From Lachnospiraceae bacterium (lineage in GTDB: Bacteria; Bacillota; Clostridia; Lachnospirales; Lachnospiraceae), in the NCBI GenBank assembly GCA_017441265.1, contig JAFRYE010000050.1:1-64000 (forward strand): 64,000 bases of DNA. The letters are read 5' to 3'. Shown piece after piece: positions 53,592-63,170 of this stretch. Position 1 is the first letter of the stretch. Each line of letters starts with the position of its first letter. Under the pieces are notes generated by a model. That model worked only from the letters and a program-made list of their open reading frames with translations. It searched no databases and was not told where the DNA came from. The position numbers were made by a program, and so were the translations under genes.

Positions 53592-55004
53592 ATGGTTTTT
53601 ATGGATGACAATTTTCTTCTGACGAACGAAGCTGCCAGAGTGTTGTATCATCAATATGCGGCTGCAATGCCCATCATCGACTACCATTGTCATATTCCGG
53701 CGGAGGAGATCGCGAAGGACGTTCGCTTCTCTTCGATCACGGATCTCTGGCTCGGTGCCGACCACTACAAATGGCGCGCGATGCGCTCCAACGGCGTTCC
53801 GGAGGAACTCATCACCGGCAACGGCGATCCCTTCGAAAAATTTGAAGCATTTGCCGCTACTCTGGAGAGAGCCATCGGCAATCCGCTGTACCACTGGAGT
53901 CATCTGGAACTGCAGCGCTATTTCGGCATCAAAGAGCCTCTGACAAAAGCTTCGGCACGTCGGATCTATGACCGTTGCAACGAAGTTCTCGCCGATCCTT
54001 CCATGACCGCTCGCGGTATCATCCGTCGCTCCGATGTGCGCCTTCTGTGCACCACCGACGATCCCGCGGACGATCTTCGCTGGCATCGCCTGATCGCGAT
54101 GGACCCGACATTTTCCGTCAAAGTTCTTCCGGCATTTCGCCCGGACCGCGCCCTGGACATCGAAAAGCCCGATTTCATCACCTACATCCGCGCAGAGCTC
54201 TCCAACGTCTTCGGACGGCCCATTGAGCTGTACACGGATTTAAAGGAATGCCTTGCGGCGAGGATCGCATTTTTCGCGGAGCACGGATGCAAAGTGGCGG
54301 ATCACGGTATGTCGTATGTATGCTACGCTCCCTGCACGGACGCCGAGGCGGAGACGATCTTCCGCAAGGCGATCAACAACGAGCCGATTAATCTGATGGA
54401 GCGTCTTATGTACCGCACGCATCTGCTCTCCTTCCTCGCTGCGGAGTATGCCAAGGCTGGCTGGGTGATGCAGTTGCACTACGGCGTAAAGCGCGACAAC
54501 AACACAAAGCTGTTCCGCCAAAGCGGCGCGAACAACGGCTGCGACTGCATCGACAACTATACTCCCGCGGCGGAACTGGCGGATTTTCTCAATTCGCTCT
54601 GCCTGCGAGACGCGCTTCCGAAGACGATCCTGTACTCCCTCAACCCGATCGACAACGCGGTTGTGGGCACCGTGCTCGGCTGCTTCCAGGACGACTCCTG
54701 CATCTGCAAGATCCAGCAGGGTTCGGCTTGGTGGTTCAACGACAACAAGAAGGGTATGGAGGAACAGCTGACTTCCCTTGCCAACCTCGGCGTACTCGGG
54801 AATTTCGTCGGCATGCTCACCGATTCCCGCAGTTTTCTCTCCTACACCCGCCACGAGTATTTCCGGCGCATCCTGTGCAACCTGATCGGCACATGGGTCA
54901 CCAACGGCGAATACCCCTGCGACCTCGCTGTCCTCGGCGGTCTTGTTGCCGATATCTCTTTTAACAATTGTAATCGTTACTTTGATTTCGGCCTTACGGT
55001 TTGA
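53592..55004 (+). CDS. uxaC: Glucuronate isomerase (uronate isomerase)
   Basis: 470 residues, the family length, from ATG 53592 with gggagg eight bases upstream. The frame is open back to 53316, but that stretch covers the promoter. Amidohydrolase-type metal site PIIDYHCHIP near residue 33; other landmarks are WLGADHYKWRAMRSNGV, GMLTDSRSFLSYTRHEYFRRI and the C-terminal FNNCNRYFDF. It converts D-glucuronate to D-fructuronate and D-galacturonate to D-tagaturonate, the entry step of hexuronate use. It is followed by an intrinsic terminator, so pyrB is likely separate. Confidence 0.96.
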   Translation: MVFMDDNFLLTNEAARVLYHQYAAAMPIIDYHCHIPAEEIAKDVRFSSITDLWLGADHYKWRAMRSNGVPEELITGNGDPFEKFEAFAATLERAIGNPLYHWSHLELQRYFGIKEPLTKASARRIYDRCNEVLADPSMTARGIIRRSDVRLLCTTDDPADDLRWHRLIAMDPTFSVKVLPAFRPDRALDIEKPDFITYIRAELSNVFGRPIELYTDLKECLAARIAFFAEHGCKVADHGMSYVCYAPCTDAEAETIFRKAINNEPINLMERLMYRTHLLSFLAAEYAKAGWVMQLHYGVKRDNNTKLFRQSGANNGCDCIDNYTPAAELADFLNSLCLRDALPKTILYSLNPIDNAVVGTVLGCFQDDSCICKIQQGSAWWFNDNKKGMEEQLTSLANLGVLGNFVGMLTDSRSFLSYTRHEYFRRILCNLIGTWVTNGEYPCDLAVLGGLVADISFNNCNRYFDFGLTV

Positions 55005-55017
55005 TTTTCCGTAAGGC
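54991..55017 (+). terminator. Terminator embedded in the end of uxaC
   Basis: 9-bp perfect stem gccttacgg / ccgtaaggc followed by TTTTCTTT. The 5' arm is coding sequence and the uxaC stop codon (55002-55004) lies in the loop. Confidence 0.88.
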
Positions 55018-55038
55018 TTTTCTTTCGTCACTCGCATA

Positions 55039-55053
55039 GGTCGTCGTACGACC
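55039..55053 (+). promoter_or_regulatory. Short hairpin just upstream of the pyrB ribosome binding site
   Basis: ggtcgt / acgacc with a 3-base loop ends a few bases before ggaaagg and the pyrB start. No PyrR-type attenuator can fit in the 62-bp gap after uxaC, and I see no clear promoter there, so pyrBI expression may depend on read-through or an element I cannot recognise. Confidence 0.4.
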
Positions 55054-55066
55054 GGAAAGGAATGCA

Positions 55067-55999
55067 ATGAAACATCTCATCAGCCCGATGGACCTGACGC
55101 CGGAGGAACTCTCCGAATTGCTTTCGCTGGCACAGGACATCATGAAGGACCCAGAGCGCTATCGCCACGTGTGCGACGGCAAAAAACTCGCGACCTGCTT
55201 CTACGAGCCGAGTACCCGCACCCGCTTAAGTTTTGAGGCTGCGATGCTCAACCTCGGCGGATCCGTTCTCGGATTCCAAAGCGCCGACAGTAGCTCGGCA
55301 GCGAAAGGAGAAAGCGTCTCCGACACGATCCAGATCATCTCCTACTACGCGGACATCTGCGCAATGCGGCATCCGAAGGAGGGCGCTCCCTTTGTCGCCT
55401 CCAAGCACGCCCGCATCCCGGTGATCAACGCCGGCGACGGCGGCCACAACCACCCGACGCAGACGCTCACCGACCTTCTGACGATCTTAGAGCTCAAAGG
55501 ACGCCTTGACAACATGACCATCGGTCTGTGCGGCGACCTCAAATTCGGGCGCACCGTACACTCGCTCATCAACGCGATGGTCCGCTACCCCGGAATCCGC
55601 TTCGTCCTCATCAGTCCCGAGGAACTGCGCATCCCGGCATACCTCAAAGAGGAGGTTCTCGACGAGATGGGCATCCCCTACAAGGAAGTCCGTTCACTCG
55701 ACGAGGTCATGCCCGAGCTTGACATTCTCTACATGACCCGCGTCCAGCGCGAACGCTTCTTCAACGAGGAGGATTACATCCGCCTGAAGAACTCCTTCAT
55801 TCTCACTCCCGAGAAAATGAAACTGGCCAAAGAGGACATGTTCGTGCTCCATCCGCTTCCCCGCGTGAACGAGATTTCCGTGGAAGTCGACAACGACCCC
55901 AGAGCCGCTTACTTCCGGCAGGCGGGCTTCGGCGTCTACGCCCGAATGGCCCTCATCATTCTCATGTTAGGTCTCAAGGACCGCATCCCGCAGGCGTAA
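55067..55999 (+). CDS. pyrB: Aspartate carbamoyltransferase catalytic subunit
   Basis: 310 residues. Carbamoyl-phosphate site [13 protein letters not shown] near residue 45, aspartate-site [12 protein letters not shown] near 130, and [10 protein letters not shown] near 262, all intact. It makes N-carbamoyl-aspartate, the committed step of pyrimidine synthesis. The separate regulatory subunit gene pyrI follows 12 bp downstream, so the enzyme is probably the allosteric PyrBI type. ATG 55067 follows ggaaagga. Confidence 0.98.
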   Translation: MKHLISPMDLTPEELSELLSLAQDIMKDPERYRHVCDGKKLATCFYEPSTRTRLSFEAAMLNLGGSVLGFQSADSSSAAKGESVSDTIQIISYYADICAMRHPKEGAPFVASKHARIPVINAGDGGHNHPTQTLTDLLTILELKGRLDNMTIGLCGDLKFGRTVHSLINAMVRYPGIRFVLISPEELRIPAYLKEEVLDEMGIPYKEVRSLDEVMPELDILYMTRVQRERFFNEEDYIRLKNSFILTPEKMKLAKEDMFVLHPLPRVNEISVEVDNDPRAAYFRQAGFGVYARMALIILMLGLKDRIPQA

Positions 56000-56011
56000 G
56001 GAGGTAAGACT

Positions 56012-56443
56012 ATGTTAAATATCGGCGGACTCCACCAGGGAGTTGTCATCGACCATATCAAGCCCGGCCAGGGCATGCAGATCTACGAGTATCTCGAGCT
56101 CGGCAAGCTCGACTGCTGTGTCGCCATCATCAAAAACGCCAGCAGCAACAAGATGGGGCGCAAGGACATCATCAAGATCGAGGGTCCGATCCAGGTCAAC
56201 CTGGACACCCTGGCGGTGCTGGATCCGGACATCACTCTCAACATCATCGAAAATGACGTCATCGTCGAGAAGCGGACCGTTCGTCTTCCCGAGGAAGTGA
56301 CCAACATTTTACGATGCAAAAATCCCCGCTGCATCACCAGCATCGAGCAGGAACTTCCTCATCGCTTCCGCCTCACCAACAAGGAGAAGCGCATTTACCG
56401 ATGCGTCTACTGCGAGCAAAAATACAAAGAAACGAACATTTGA
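56012..56443 (+). CDS. pyrI: Aspartate carbamoyltransferase regulatory subunit
   Basis: 143 residues. N-terminal nucleotide-binding domain (KIEGPIQVNLDTLAVLDP) and C-terminal zinc domain with CKNPRC and CVYC ligands. It binds CTP/ATP and controls PyrB. ATG 56012 is preceded by aaggaggtaagact. It ends at a strong bidirectional terminator. Confidence 0.97.
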   Translation: MLNIGGLHQGVVIDHIKPGQGMQIYEYLELGKLDCCVAIIKNASSNKMGRKDIIKIEGPIQVNLDTLAVLDPDITLNIIENDVIVEKRTVRLPEEVTNILRCKNPRCITSIEQELPHRFRLTNKEKRIYRCVYCEQKYKETNI

Positions 56444-56457
56444 CGAACATACAAAAA

Positions 56458-56484
56458 GCGCCGGTTCCGAAAAAGAACCGGCGC
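56458..56484. terminator. Bidirectional terminator between pyrI and the SPFH gene
   Basis: 10-bp perfect stem gcgccggttc / gaaccggcgc with a 7-base loop. The minus strand continues TTTTTGTATG and the plus strand TTCGTTTCGATT; the two flanking genes converge here. Confidence 0.88.
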
Positions 56485-56501
56485 TTCGTTTCGATTGTTG
56501 A

Positions 56502-57482
56502 TTACTCGACGTCTGTCGGAGCAACGCTCTTGACCGCTTCCGTAAGTCCGCCCGCAAGACCCGCAAGGCCCTGAATCTCGGACGGGATGATGATCTTCGT
56601 GGATTTGCCGTCGGCCGCCTTTGCAAAGGCTTCCAGGCTCTTTAAGCGAAGAACCGGATCCGTGGGAGCCGCTTCGTTGAGGAACCGAAGACCGTCGGCA
56701 TTTGCTTTCTGTACGCGCAGGATCGCTTCCGCTTCACCTTCAGCCTCGCGGATGGTTGCTTCCTTCTTCGCTTCCGCGCGAAGGATTGCGGCTGCCTTCT
56801 CTGCCTCAGCCTCGAGGATTGCGGACTGTTTCTTACCTTCGGCGACGAGGATCGTGGACTTCTTCTCACCTTCGGCGATGAGAATGGACTCACGTCTCTC
56901 ACGCTCTGCCTTCATCTGCTTCTCCATGGCGTCACGGATCGCATTCGGAGGCATGATATTCTTCAGCTCGACACGGTTGACCTTGATGCCCCAAGGGTCG
57001 GTCGCCTCATCCAGCAACAGGCGCATCTTGCCGTTGATCAGCTCACGGGAAGTGAGCGTCTCATCGAGTTCGAGATCGCCGATGATGTTACGAAGCGTCG
57101 TCGCCGTGAGGTTCTCGATCGCCATCATCGGGTTCTGAACGCCGTACGCATACAACTTCGGGTCGGTAATCTGGAAATACACAACCGTATCGATCTGCAT
57201 CGTTACGTTATCTTTCGTGATCACGGGCTGCGGCGGAAAATCCACAACCTGCTCCTTCAAAAGCACATCCAGAGCAATGCGGTCGATGAACGGCCAGCGG
57301 AGATGAATTCCGACGCCCCAGGTTCCCTGATAGCCGCCGAAACGCTCCACAATATACGCATGCGCCTGCGGCACAACGCGAAGGCAGGTCACCGCCAACA
57401 GGATCAAAACTGCTACAATGACTCCGATCACGATATATTCGGTCGGAATCTCATTTCCGGTACTTTCCAAAAAAGCAATCAT
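56502..57482 (-). CDS. SPFH/band-7 membrane protein, QmcA-like
   Basis: 326 residues. One N-terminal membrane segment (EYIVIGVIVAVLILLAVTCL), an SPFH domain (VPQAHAYIVERFGGYQGTW, WPFIDRIALDVLLKEQVVDFP), then a long Ala/Glu-rich coiled coil with AEGEKKSTILVAEGKKQSA repeats. SPFH proteins form large oligomers at membrane microdomains and often partner an NfeD protein, as here: nfeD is 2 bp upstream. ATG 57482 is seven bases after ggagg. Confidence 0.93.
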   Translation of the reverse strand: MIAFLESTGNEIPTEYIVIGVIVAVLILLAVTCLRVVPQAHAYIVERFGGYQGTWGVGIHLRWPFIDRIALDVLLKEQVVDFPPQPVITKDNVTMQIDTVVYFQITDPKLYAYGVQNPMMAIENLTATTLRNIIGDLELDETLTSRELINGKMRLLLDEATDPWGIKVNRVELKNIMPPNAIRDAMEKQMKAERERRESILIAEGEKKSTILVAEGKKQSAILEAEAEKAAAILRAEAKKEATIREAEGEAEAILRVQKANADGLRFLNEAAPTDPVLRLKSLEAFAKAADGKSTKIIIPSEIQGLAGLAGGLTEAVKSVAPTDVE

Positions 57483-57484
57483 AC

Positions 57485-57922
57485 TCACCCCTCCTTAGGA
57501 TTCACTATCAATTTGACACCTTCCACGCGCACGACCGTCGCTTTGCTTCCCACAGGCATTGTCACACCGTCGGAATTGCTTCTTGCGGCCCATTCGATGT
57601 CGCCTACCTTGGCGCGCCCGGAATTGCCGAAATTGTCAATCGGTTCCGTGACGACCACGGTCTTTCCGATTACCGAGTCCACGTTGGTCTTTGTTCGGCG
57701 GCTGTTAAATCTCCGAACGACCGACGGGCGGATCAGTAACAGGAATGCAAACGATACAACGAAAAAAGCGACACATTGCAGGATCACGGAATCCGTAGCC
57801 AGACTCACAAGCGCCGCAGCGATCGAGCCGAATGCAAACCAGATGGTGGTCAATGCCAATGTGCAGATTTCGATGATCACGCATACGGCAGCAATGATCA
57901 GCCAGATCAAGGTATTATTCAC
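57485..57922 (-). CDS. NfeD-family membrane protein
   Basis: 145 residues from a GTG at 57922, eight bases after ggggg; a GTG at 57931 is too near that site. Two to three membrane segments (LIWLIIAAVCVIIEICTLAL, AFFVVSFAFLLLIRPS) are followed by a C-terminal OB-fold typical of NfeD (GKTVVVTEPIDNFG, GDIEWAARS, VVRVEGVKLIV). NfeD proteins act with SPFH partners in membrane organisation. Transcribed from a consensus promoter with an adjacent perfect dyad. Confidence 0.9.
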   Translation of the reverse strand: MNNTLIWLIIAAVCVIIEICTLALTTIWFAFGSIAAALVSLATDSVILQCVAFFVVSFAFLLLIRPSVVRRFNSRRTKTNVDSVIGKTVVVTEPIDNFGNSGRAKVGDIEWAARSNSDGVTMPVGSKATVVRVEGVKLIVNPKEG

Positions 57923-57965
57923 ATGGCACACCCCCTTTGATGTAAGCGCCTTGCTCCGGCGCTTT

Positions 57966-58013
57966 TGTAAATTGTATTTACATCATTATAGGATACACAA
58001 AATCAATTGTCAA
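57966..58013 (-). promoter_or_regulatory. Consensus promoter plus 17-bp dyad upstream of nfeD-SPFH
   Basis: Minus-strand TTGACA (58008-58013), 17 bases, TATAAT (57985-57990): a perfect consensus. Directly downstream TGTAAAT-TGT-ATTTACA (57966-57982) is a perfect 7-bp-arm dyad that covers the expected transcription start, the position of a repressor operator. Confidence 0.85.
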
Positions 58014-58039
58014 GGCATTTTACGAAAAATGTATCCGAA

Positions 58040-58684
58040 CTATTGTCGTTTTCCCGTCAGATAGTACACCGCCAGCGCGGTTCTGTGGGACAGCCCCTCC
58101 TTCGCGAGGATGCCCGTGATATAATTTTTCACGGTGCCCTCGGAGATGAACAGCTTGCCTGCGATCTCCTTGTTGGACAGCCCTTCCGCCACCGCTTTGA
58201 TAATCTCAAGCTCCCGCGGCGAATAGTCCGATACGTCAAATCCCGCAGCCGCATTGCCTGTGATCGCCGGCGCGCTGCCGGTCAGCGTCTCCAGCACATT
58301 CTCGTCCATAACGCCGGTGCCGTAGTAAACCGATTTGATCATCTGCTTTAGGTGATCCGGCGTGTGATTTTTGATCAGATACCCCTTGGCTCCGTTTTTG
58401 AGAGCCTTTCGAACGAGCTCATCGTCGTCGAATGTCGTGAGGATGAGCACTTTTCCGAGTCCCTGCTCGACGATCTGCTTCGTCGCCTCGATGCCGTCCA
58501 TCTCCGGCATCTGAATGTCCATGAGGAAAATGTCCGGAGCCTCTCCCCGCGCCAGTTCAATGGCTTCGCGCCCCGTGGAGGCGGTTCCGAGCACTTCGAA
58601 ATCGTCGTCGACGTCGAGGATGATCTTCATCCCGTCGCGCACGAAATCGCTGTCATCGGCAATAATGATCTTGATCTTATCCAT
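58040..58684 (-). CDS. NarL/LuxR-type response regulator
   Basis: 214 residues. Receiver domain with acidic pocket D10/D11, phosphoacceptor D56 (IFLMDIQMPEMDG) and the switch lysine in GAKGYLIK; C-terminal LuxR helix-turn-helix (SPRELEIIKAVAEGLSNKEI, SEGTVKNYI). Such regulators pair with HisKA_3 kinases like the neighbour, and in Firmicutes commonly control the ABC transporter genes beside them. It lies 56 bp after the kinase gene. Confidence 0.93.
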   Translation of the reverse strand: MDKIKIIIADDSDFVRDGMKIILDVDDDFEVLGTASTGREAIELARGEAPDIFLMDIQMPEMDGIEATKQIVEQGLGKVLILTTFDDDELVRKALKNGAKGYLIKNHTPDHLKQMIKSVYYGTGVMDENVLETLTGSAPAITGNAAAGFDVSDYSPRELEIIKAVAEGLSNKEIAGKLFISEGTVKNYITGILAKEGLSHRTALAVYYLTGKRQ

Positions 58685-58740
58685 ACTCTTACCTCACTGT
58701 CATAGTCCGTCACGGCTGCAACCGGTTTCGGCCGGCGCCG

Positions 58741-59871
58741 TCAAAGCGGCAGCAACATCGTCACTGTGAAACCGGCTTCGGTCTCAAAACTCAGGGTTCC
58801 GCCGACCGCCCGCACGCGCTGCCGCATGCCCGAGATCCCCATGCCGTCGTGGATCTCCTTGCAGCCGACACCGTCGTCGCGGATGCTGCATCGAACCATT
58901 TTGTTCATCGCCACAAGTCGTATCTCGATATGACTGCAGTTTGCGTATTTCATGGAGTTGGAAACCGCCTCGAAGGCATTGTCCAGAATGACCTCCCACA
59001 AATTGTCTCCGATGAGCGAGAGATCGCCTTCGCTTTCGAACTCTGTCTCCACGCCCTTATCGTTACAGTCCTCGCAGAGTTTGTACAGCTGAAGCATCGC
59101 AAGTTCCCGCTTTTCGGGTCGCTCCCTGCGAAGGATCGCGCGGATCTCATCCATTCCGGTCCGCAACTGGTCGATCACAGCCTGCGTCATCGCACGGGAT
59201 TTCTCCGGTTCCTTCTCCATCAGGACTTTTACGCCCTCCAGCTGATAAATGGAACCGTTGATATTGTGCCCGAGCTTGTCGTGAAGCGTCTGGGACAGCG
59301 ACGCCCTCTCCTCAAGGATCTGATTTTCCGCGACGAGCATGCTCTTTCGGATCTCCTCCCGGGATGCATGTTCCCGCTCCCGCATGTCCCTCTTTAAGTT
59401 CTGCTCCGTGAGAACGTCCTCGCGCATGCGCTCCCGATATCCGGCGACGATGTAGTTGTGCTGCAGGTACAATACCATCATGGAAACGATCACGAGGCCC
59501 TGCAACAGAAATCCGGCGGGCGTCTCGACAAAGACGCCGAGAAGCGCGACGAAATACCATTTGAAATCGATTTCCGGGAACAGCGACAGCACCTCGAACA
59601 TCGTGCAGAAGGCAAGCAAAAAGAACTCTCTCCCGCCGTAATACACCAGAAGGAGATTTAAGATCACGCCGGCGAACGCCATGAGCATCCTAATGCGCGC
59701 GCCGACCAGCTCCTTCGTCGACATCACTCCGAGGTAAAACGAAACAAGCAGGAGCATCCCGACGGACACTCCTGTTTCCTCCGAATTGTCGATCATGCCG
59801 TAACAGCACAGCGCAAGCATCAGCGCCAGCCGTACGAACACGAAATAGTTTTCTCTCAATCGATCATTCAT
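58741..59871 (-). CDS. Sensor histidine kinase, HisKA_3 type
   Basis: 376 residues. Five to six membrane segments in the first ~135 residues with very short loops and no extracellular domain, a coiled linker, then the phospho-accepting histidine in LSQTLHDKLGHN near residue 196 and an ATP-binding domain (DNAFEAVSNSMKYANCS as N box, DDGVGCKEIHDGMGISGM as G boxes). The lack of a sensory ectodomain resembles kinases that sense membrane state or their partner transporter. Overlaps the permease gene by 8 bp. Confidence 0.93.
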   Translation of the reverse strand: MNDRLRENYFVFVRLALMLALCCYGMIDNSEETGVSVGMLLLVSFYLGVMSTKELVGARIRMLMAFAGVILNLLLVYYGGREFFLLAFCTMFEVLSLFPEIDFKWYFVALLGVFVETPAGFLLQGLVIVSMMVLYLQHNYIVAGYRERMREDVLTEQNLKRDMREREHASREEIRKSMLVAENQILEERASLSQTLHDKLGHNINGSIYQLEGVKVLMEKEPEKSRAMTQAVIDQLRTGMDEIRAILRRERPEKRELAMLQLYKLCEDCNDKGVETEFESEGDLSLIGDNLWEVILDNAFEAVSNSMKYANCSHIEIRLVAMNKMVRCSIRDDGVGCKEIHDGMGISGMRQRVRAVGGTLSFETEAGFTVTMLLPL

Positions 59872-61114
59872 CGCCGTTCCTAAACTTAATTCCCACGCTT
59901 CCGAGACTGATGGTGATTACCATATATGCTATTGTAACACAGATCAGCATAAAATACACCTTATTATCGCGGATCATCAGCATTTCCGTCGCATCCATGA
60001 ACCATTTCTGCGGCATCAGCGAAGATATGGTCTTGACCGCCTTCGTCGAGGAGTCCAGCGGAAAATACAATCCGCTCAACAGCGAGGACATGCTCCACAG
60101 TGTGAACGCCGCAACGTTTGCGCTGAAAATGTTCCCAAGCAAAACGCCGAACAACAGACTCATGGAACAGAAGATCAATCCCAGAAGGAAGATCATCGCC
60201 AGAAGCGACACCCGGTTCATGCCGAGCTTCTCCGTGCTGATCAGCGACGAGCACACTCCCATCACGGACGTCAACATCACGGAAACGATACCGCCGCACA
60301 CGAATTTCGCCGCAAAATACTCTCTCGACGTCGTGTCGGACAGCCGGATCCTCGTGAGCACCATGTCTTTCTGCTCGGTAATGACGGTGTGAGCCACAAA
60401 GATTCCGCCGAATACAAACCCAAGCGTCAGGATCGCAAACGCGTATCCCATCAAAGCTTTCTGATCCAGCTGCTCATTGGTCAGGTTGCGCGAATTTTTG
60501 CCTGCGACCGAGACGACCTTCATCGTGGGAAGCCGTTTCCCGACTTCCGCGAGGTAGGAAGCCGCATTTTCCGCGCCGGCGGTTTCGGCAGCGTTTCGGA
60601 TCTGCCCGAGGATCATGCGAAGCTCGTTGTCAAACATTCCCTTTCTCTCATCCTCGGAGAGCGTGTAAACCTTCATTCCGGTCTGCAGATCTCCGGTCAC
60701 CGCCTCCTTGTCGAACGCGTTGCCGAGATACAGCGCCGAGCCCATGCGGTCGTCATAGCCGTCGATCTCCATGCGTGCATCGGCATCCTCCGCAGTCATC
60801 TCCGGCACCTTCACCCGGCATACGAGAAATGCACCGCTCTCGGTCAGCTTGTTTAACAGATACTCGGAGAGCTCGGATCCGGCCGCATCGTAAACTTTGA
60901 TGACGTATTTTCCTTTGCCTCCGAAATAGGCAACCTTGTCCTCCGCCGCATCGAGTTCCACCAGCTCATACGAGTTCGTCACTTCGTAAGCGCCCAGGTT
61001 TTTCTGCCGCAGGCGAAGCACCGCCGTCGAGAGAACCGGCGTGATGAGAAGGAAAAACCAGAATCCGGGATTCCGGAATAAGATCTTACATGTTGTTTTT
61101 ATGATCGCTTTCAT
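59864..61114 (-). CDS. ABC-2 type permease
   Basis: 416 residues. One membrane segment at the N-terminus, a ~200-residue external loop (DAAGSELSEYLLNKLTESGA), then five segments in the C-terminal half (MGYAFAILTLGFVFGGIFVA, MSSLLSGLYFPLD region). This is the ABC-2 exporter architecture. It starts at the last base of the upstream permease stop and overlaps the kinase at its end, so the whole unit is one operon. Substrate unknown. Confidence 0.88.
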   Translation of the reverse strand: MKAIIKTTCKILFRNPGFWFFLLITPVLSTAVLRLRQKNLGAYEVTNSYELVELDAAEDKVAYFGGKGKYVIKVYDAAGSELSEYLLNKLTESGAFLVCRVKVPEMTAEDADARMEIDGYDDRMGSALYLGNAFDKEAVTGDLQTGMKVYTLSEDERKGMFDNELRMILGQIRNAAETAGAENAASYLAEVGKRLPTMKVVSVAGKNSRNLTNEQLDQKALMGYAFAILTLGFVFGGIFVAHTVITEQKDMVLTRIRLSDTTSREYFAAKFVCGGIVSVMLTSVMGVCSSLISTEKLGMNRVSLLAMIFLLGLIFCSMSLLFGVLLGNIFSANVAAFTLWSMSSLLSGLYFPLDSSTKAVKTISSLMPQKWFMDATEMLMIRDNKVYFMLICVTIAYMVITISLGSVGIKFRNGDE

Positions 61115-62175
61115 TACTGTGCTTTTCTCCTTATGCTTCCTACCGCCAGATTCAACAGCGAGAACACGGTTAAGAGTCCCGACAGGAGCAGGATCGCGCT
61201 CGCGACGTAGTCGCTGTGTCCCATCGTGGACAGCTCGACGAGCGCCCGGTTCTCATGATAGATCGGATCGAGTTGCTTGAGCCATTCGGGATGCGTCGAG
61301 AACATGTACGTCTCGAAGCTTCCGCCGATGTAACCCAGCACCCATACGATACCGAAGGAAATGATGATCGATGCCAGCATGCTGTGCGTCAGCTCATAGA
61401 TCATCATCTCCATAGCCGTTGCCGCCATGACCGACAGAAGTACGATCGCCGCCGACAAGGCGATATTTCCCCAATGAACGCCCATGATCAGCCCGCCGAC
61501 GACCGAGGCGATGCCGATGCCGCCGCTGACAACAGCCACCAGCGGGATGAACCGTGCCAGATACTGCTGCGGCACCGAGAGGTTCGATACCAAAAGCCGC
61601 TCGTCGATCCGGTGCTTTCTCTCGTTGGAGAACAGTCCGGCCGCGCACACCAGCGCGCACCATCCGAAGTACACGATGTAGATGATACCGTAATAGTCGG
61701 TCGAATTCACCGCGGGAACGAAGAACGGCGTCTCGGTTTTGAACTGCACCTTGCTGTAATCCCCGCTGACGGAAGCGTTCACCATCGCCGTGAGCATGTA
61801 TTGCAGCGTTCCGCTCTCCGTCTTCGTATCCTGCGTATCATAGATCGTGTACGTTTCGCTTCCGAATTCCACAAACGCGCCGAGTTTATGTTCCTTGATC
61901 AGCTCTTCCGGCTCACCGCTTTGGTATTCCGCAAACGTTATCCCGTTTTGCTTCCCGGCCTCGACGATCGCGCCGACAGACTGCTCAAACGCGCTGTTTT
62001 GCTCCGTCCGATACCCGACCGTGAACTCCTTCGCTCCCTCGTAACTCTCCATCATCGCGGAAAATGCGCCGATCAAAACCGCCGAGATCACAATCGGGCA
62101 GAGCACGTACAGAAGAATGTTCACCGGGCTGCGGTACATTATTTTCAGATTGTTTTTGATCAAATATCGAATCAT
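61114..62175 (-). CDS. ABC-2 type permease
   Basis: 353 residues. Same layout as the next gene: N-terminal segment (ILLYVLCPIVISAVLIGAFS), a ~150-residue external region, and five to six C-terminal segments. The two different permeases presumably form a heterodimer with the ATPase encoded 13 bp upstream. Its substrate is unknown; homologous operons export antimicrobial peptides or lipids. Confidence 0.88.
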   Translation of the reverse strand: MIRYLIKNNLKIMYRSPVNILLYVLCPIVISAVLIGAFSAMMESYEGAKEFTVGYRTEQNSAFEQSVGAIVEAGKQNGITFAEYQSGEPEELIKEHKLGAFVEFGSETYTIYDTQDTKTESGTLQYMLTAMVNASVSGDYSKVQFKTETPFFVPAVNSTDYYGIIYIVYFGWCALVCAAGLFSNERKHRIDERLLVSNLSVPQQYLARFIPLVAVVSGGIGIASVVGGLIMGVHWGNIALSAAIVLLSVMAATAMEMMIYELTHSMLASIIISFGIVWVLGYIGGSFETYMFSTHPEWLKQLDPIYHENRALVELSTMGHSDYVASAILLLSGLLTVFSLLNLAVGSIRRKAQ

Positions 62176-62188
62176 GTCTGCTCTCCCG

Positions 62189-62953
<765 letters not shown>

Positions 62954-63105
62954 CGTTTCCTCCGTGAATGCATTTTTCTCTGACGGACCCCCGTCCGCCT
63001 GACTGATCTAAGCATACCAACCGCAGGTCGGTTTGTGTAGTGAGAAAAGAAACATTCTCGATATGACTTTAGTCACGGAAAATGATTCCGCGGCATGCAA
63101 AAAAG
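62954..63105 (-). promoter_or_regulatory. Control region of the ABC/two-component operon
   Basis: Two dyads lie upstream of the operon: a palindrome TGACTTTAGTCA (63064-63075) and AACCG-N5-CGGTT (63019-63033). A -10-like TATGCT occurs at 63009-63014 on the minus strand with no good -35, as expected for an activator-dependent promoter. The neighbouring NarL-type regulator is the obvious candidate to bind; this is inference. Confidence 0.5.
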
Positions 63106-63138
63106 CACCCTCATTTCCGATTTCCGGGAAAGAGGGTG
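63106..63138 (-). terminator. Terminator after the AbrB-tailed ABC ATPase gene
   Basis: 7-bp stem caccctc / gagggtg with further pairing inside the 19-base loop, followed on the minus strand by CTTTTTT. Confidence 0.85.
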
Positions 63139-63170
63139 TTCTCTGTTCGATGGTTCTCCTGAACTTACGC

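Noticed and set aside
55005..55066. PyrR-type attenuator or PyrR gene upstream of pyrB
   Set aside because: The 62-bp gap contains the uxaC terminator arm and one small hairpin; there is no room for anti-anti-terminator, anti-terminator and terminator, and no pyrR is present in the window.
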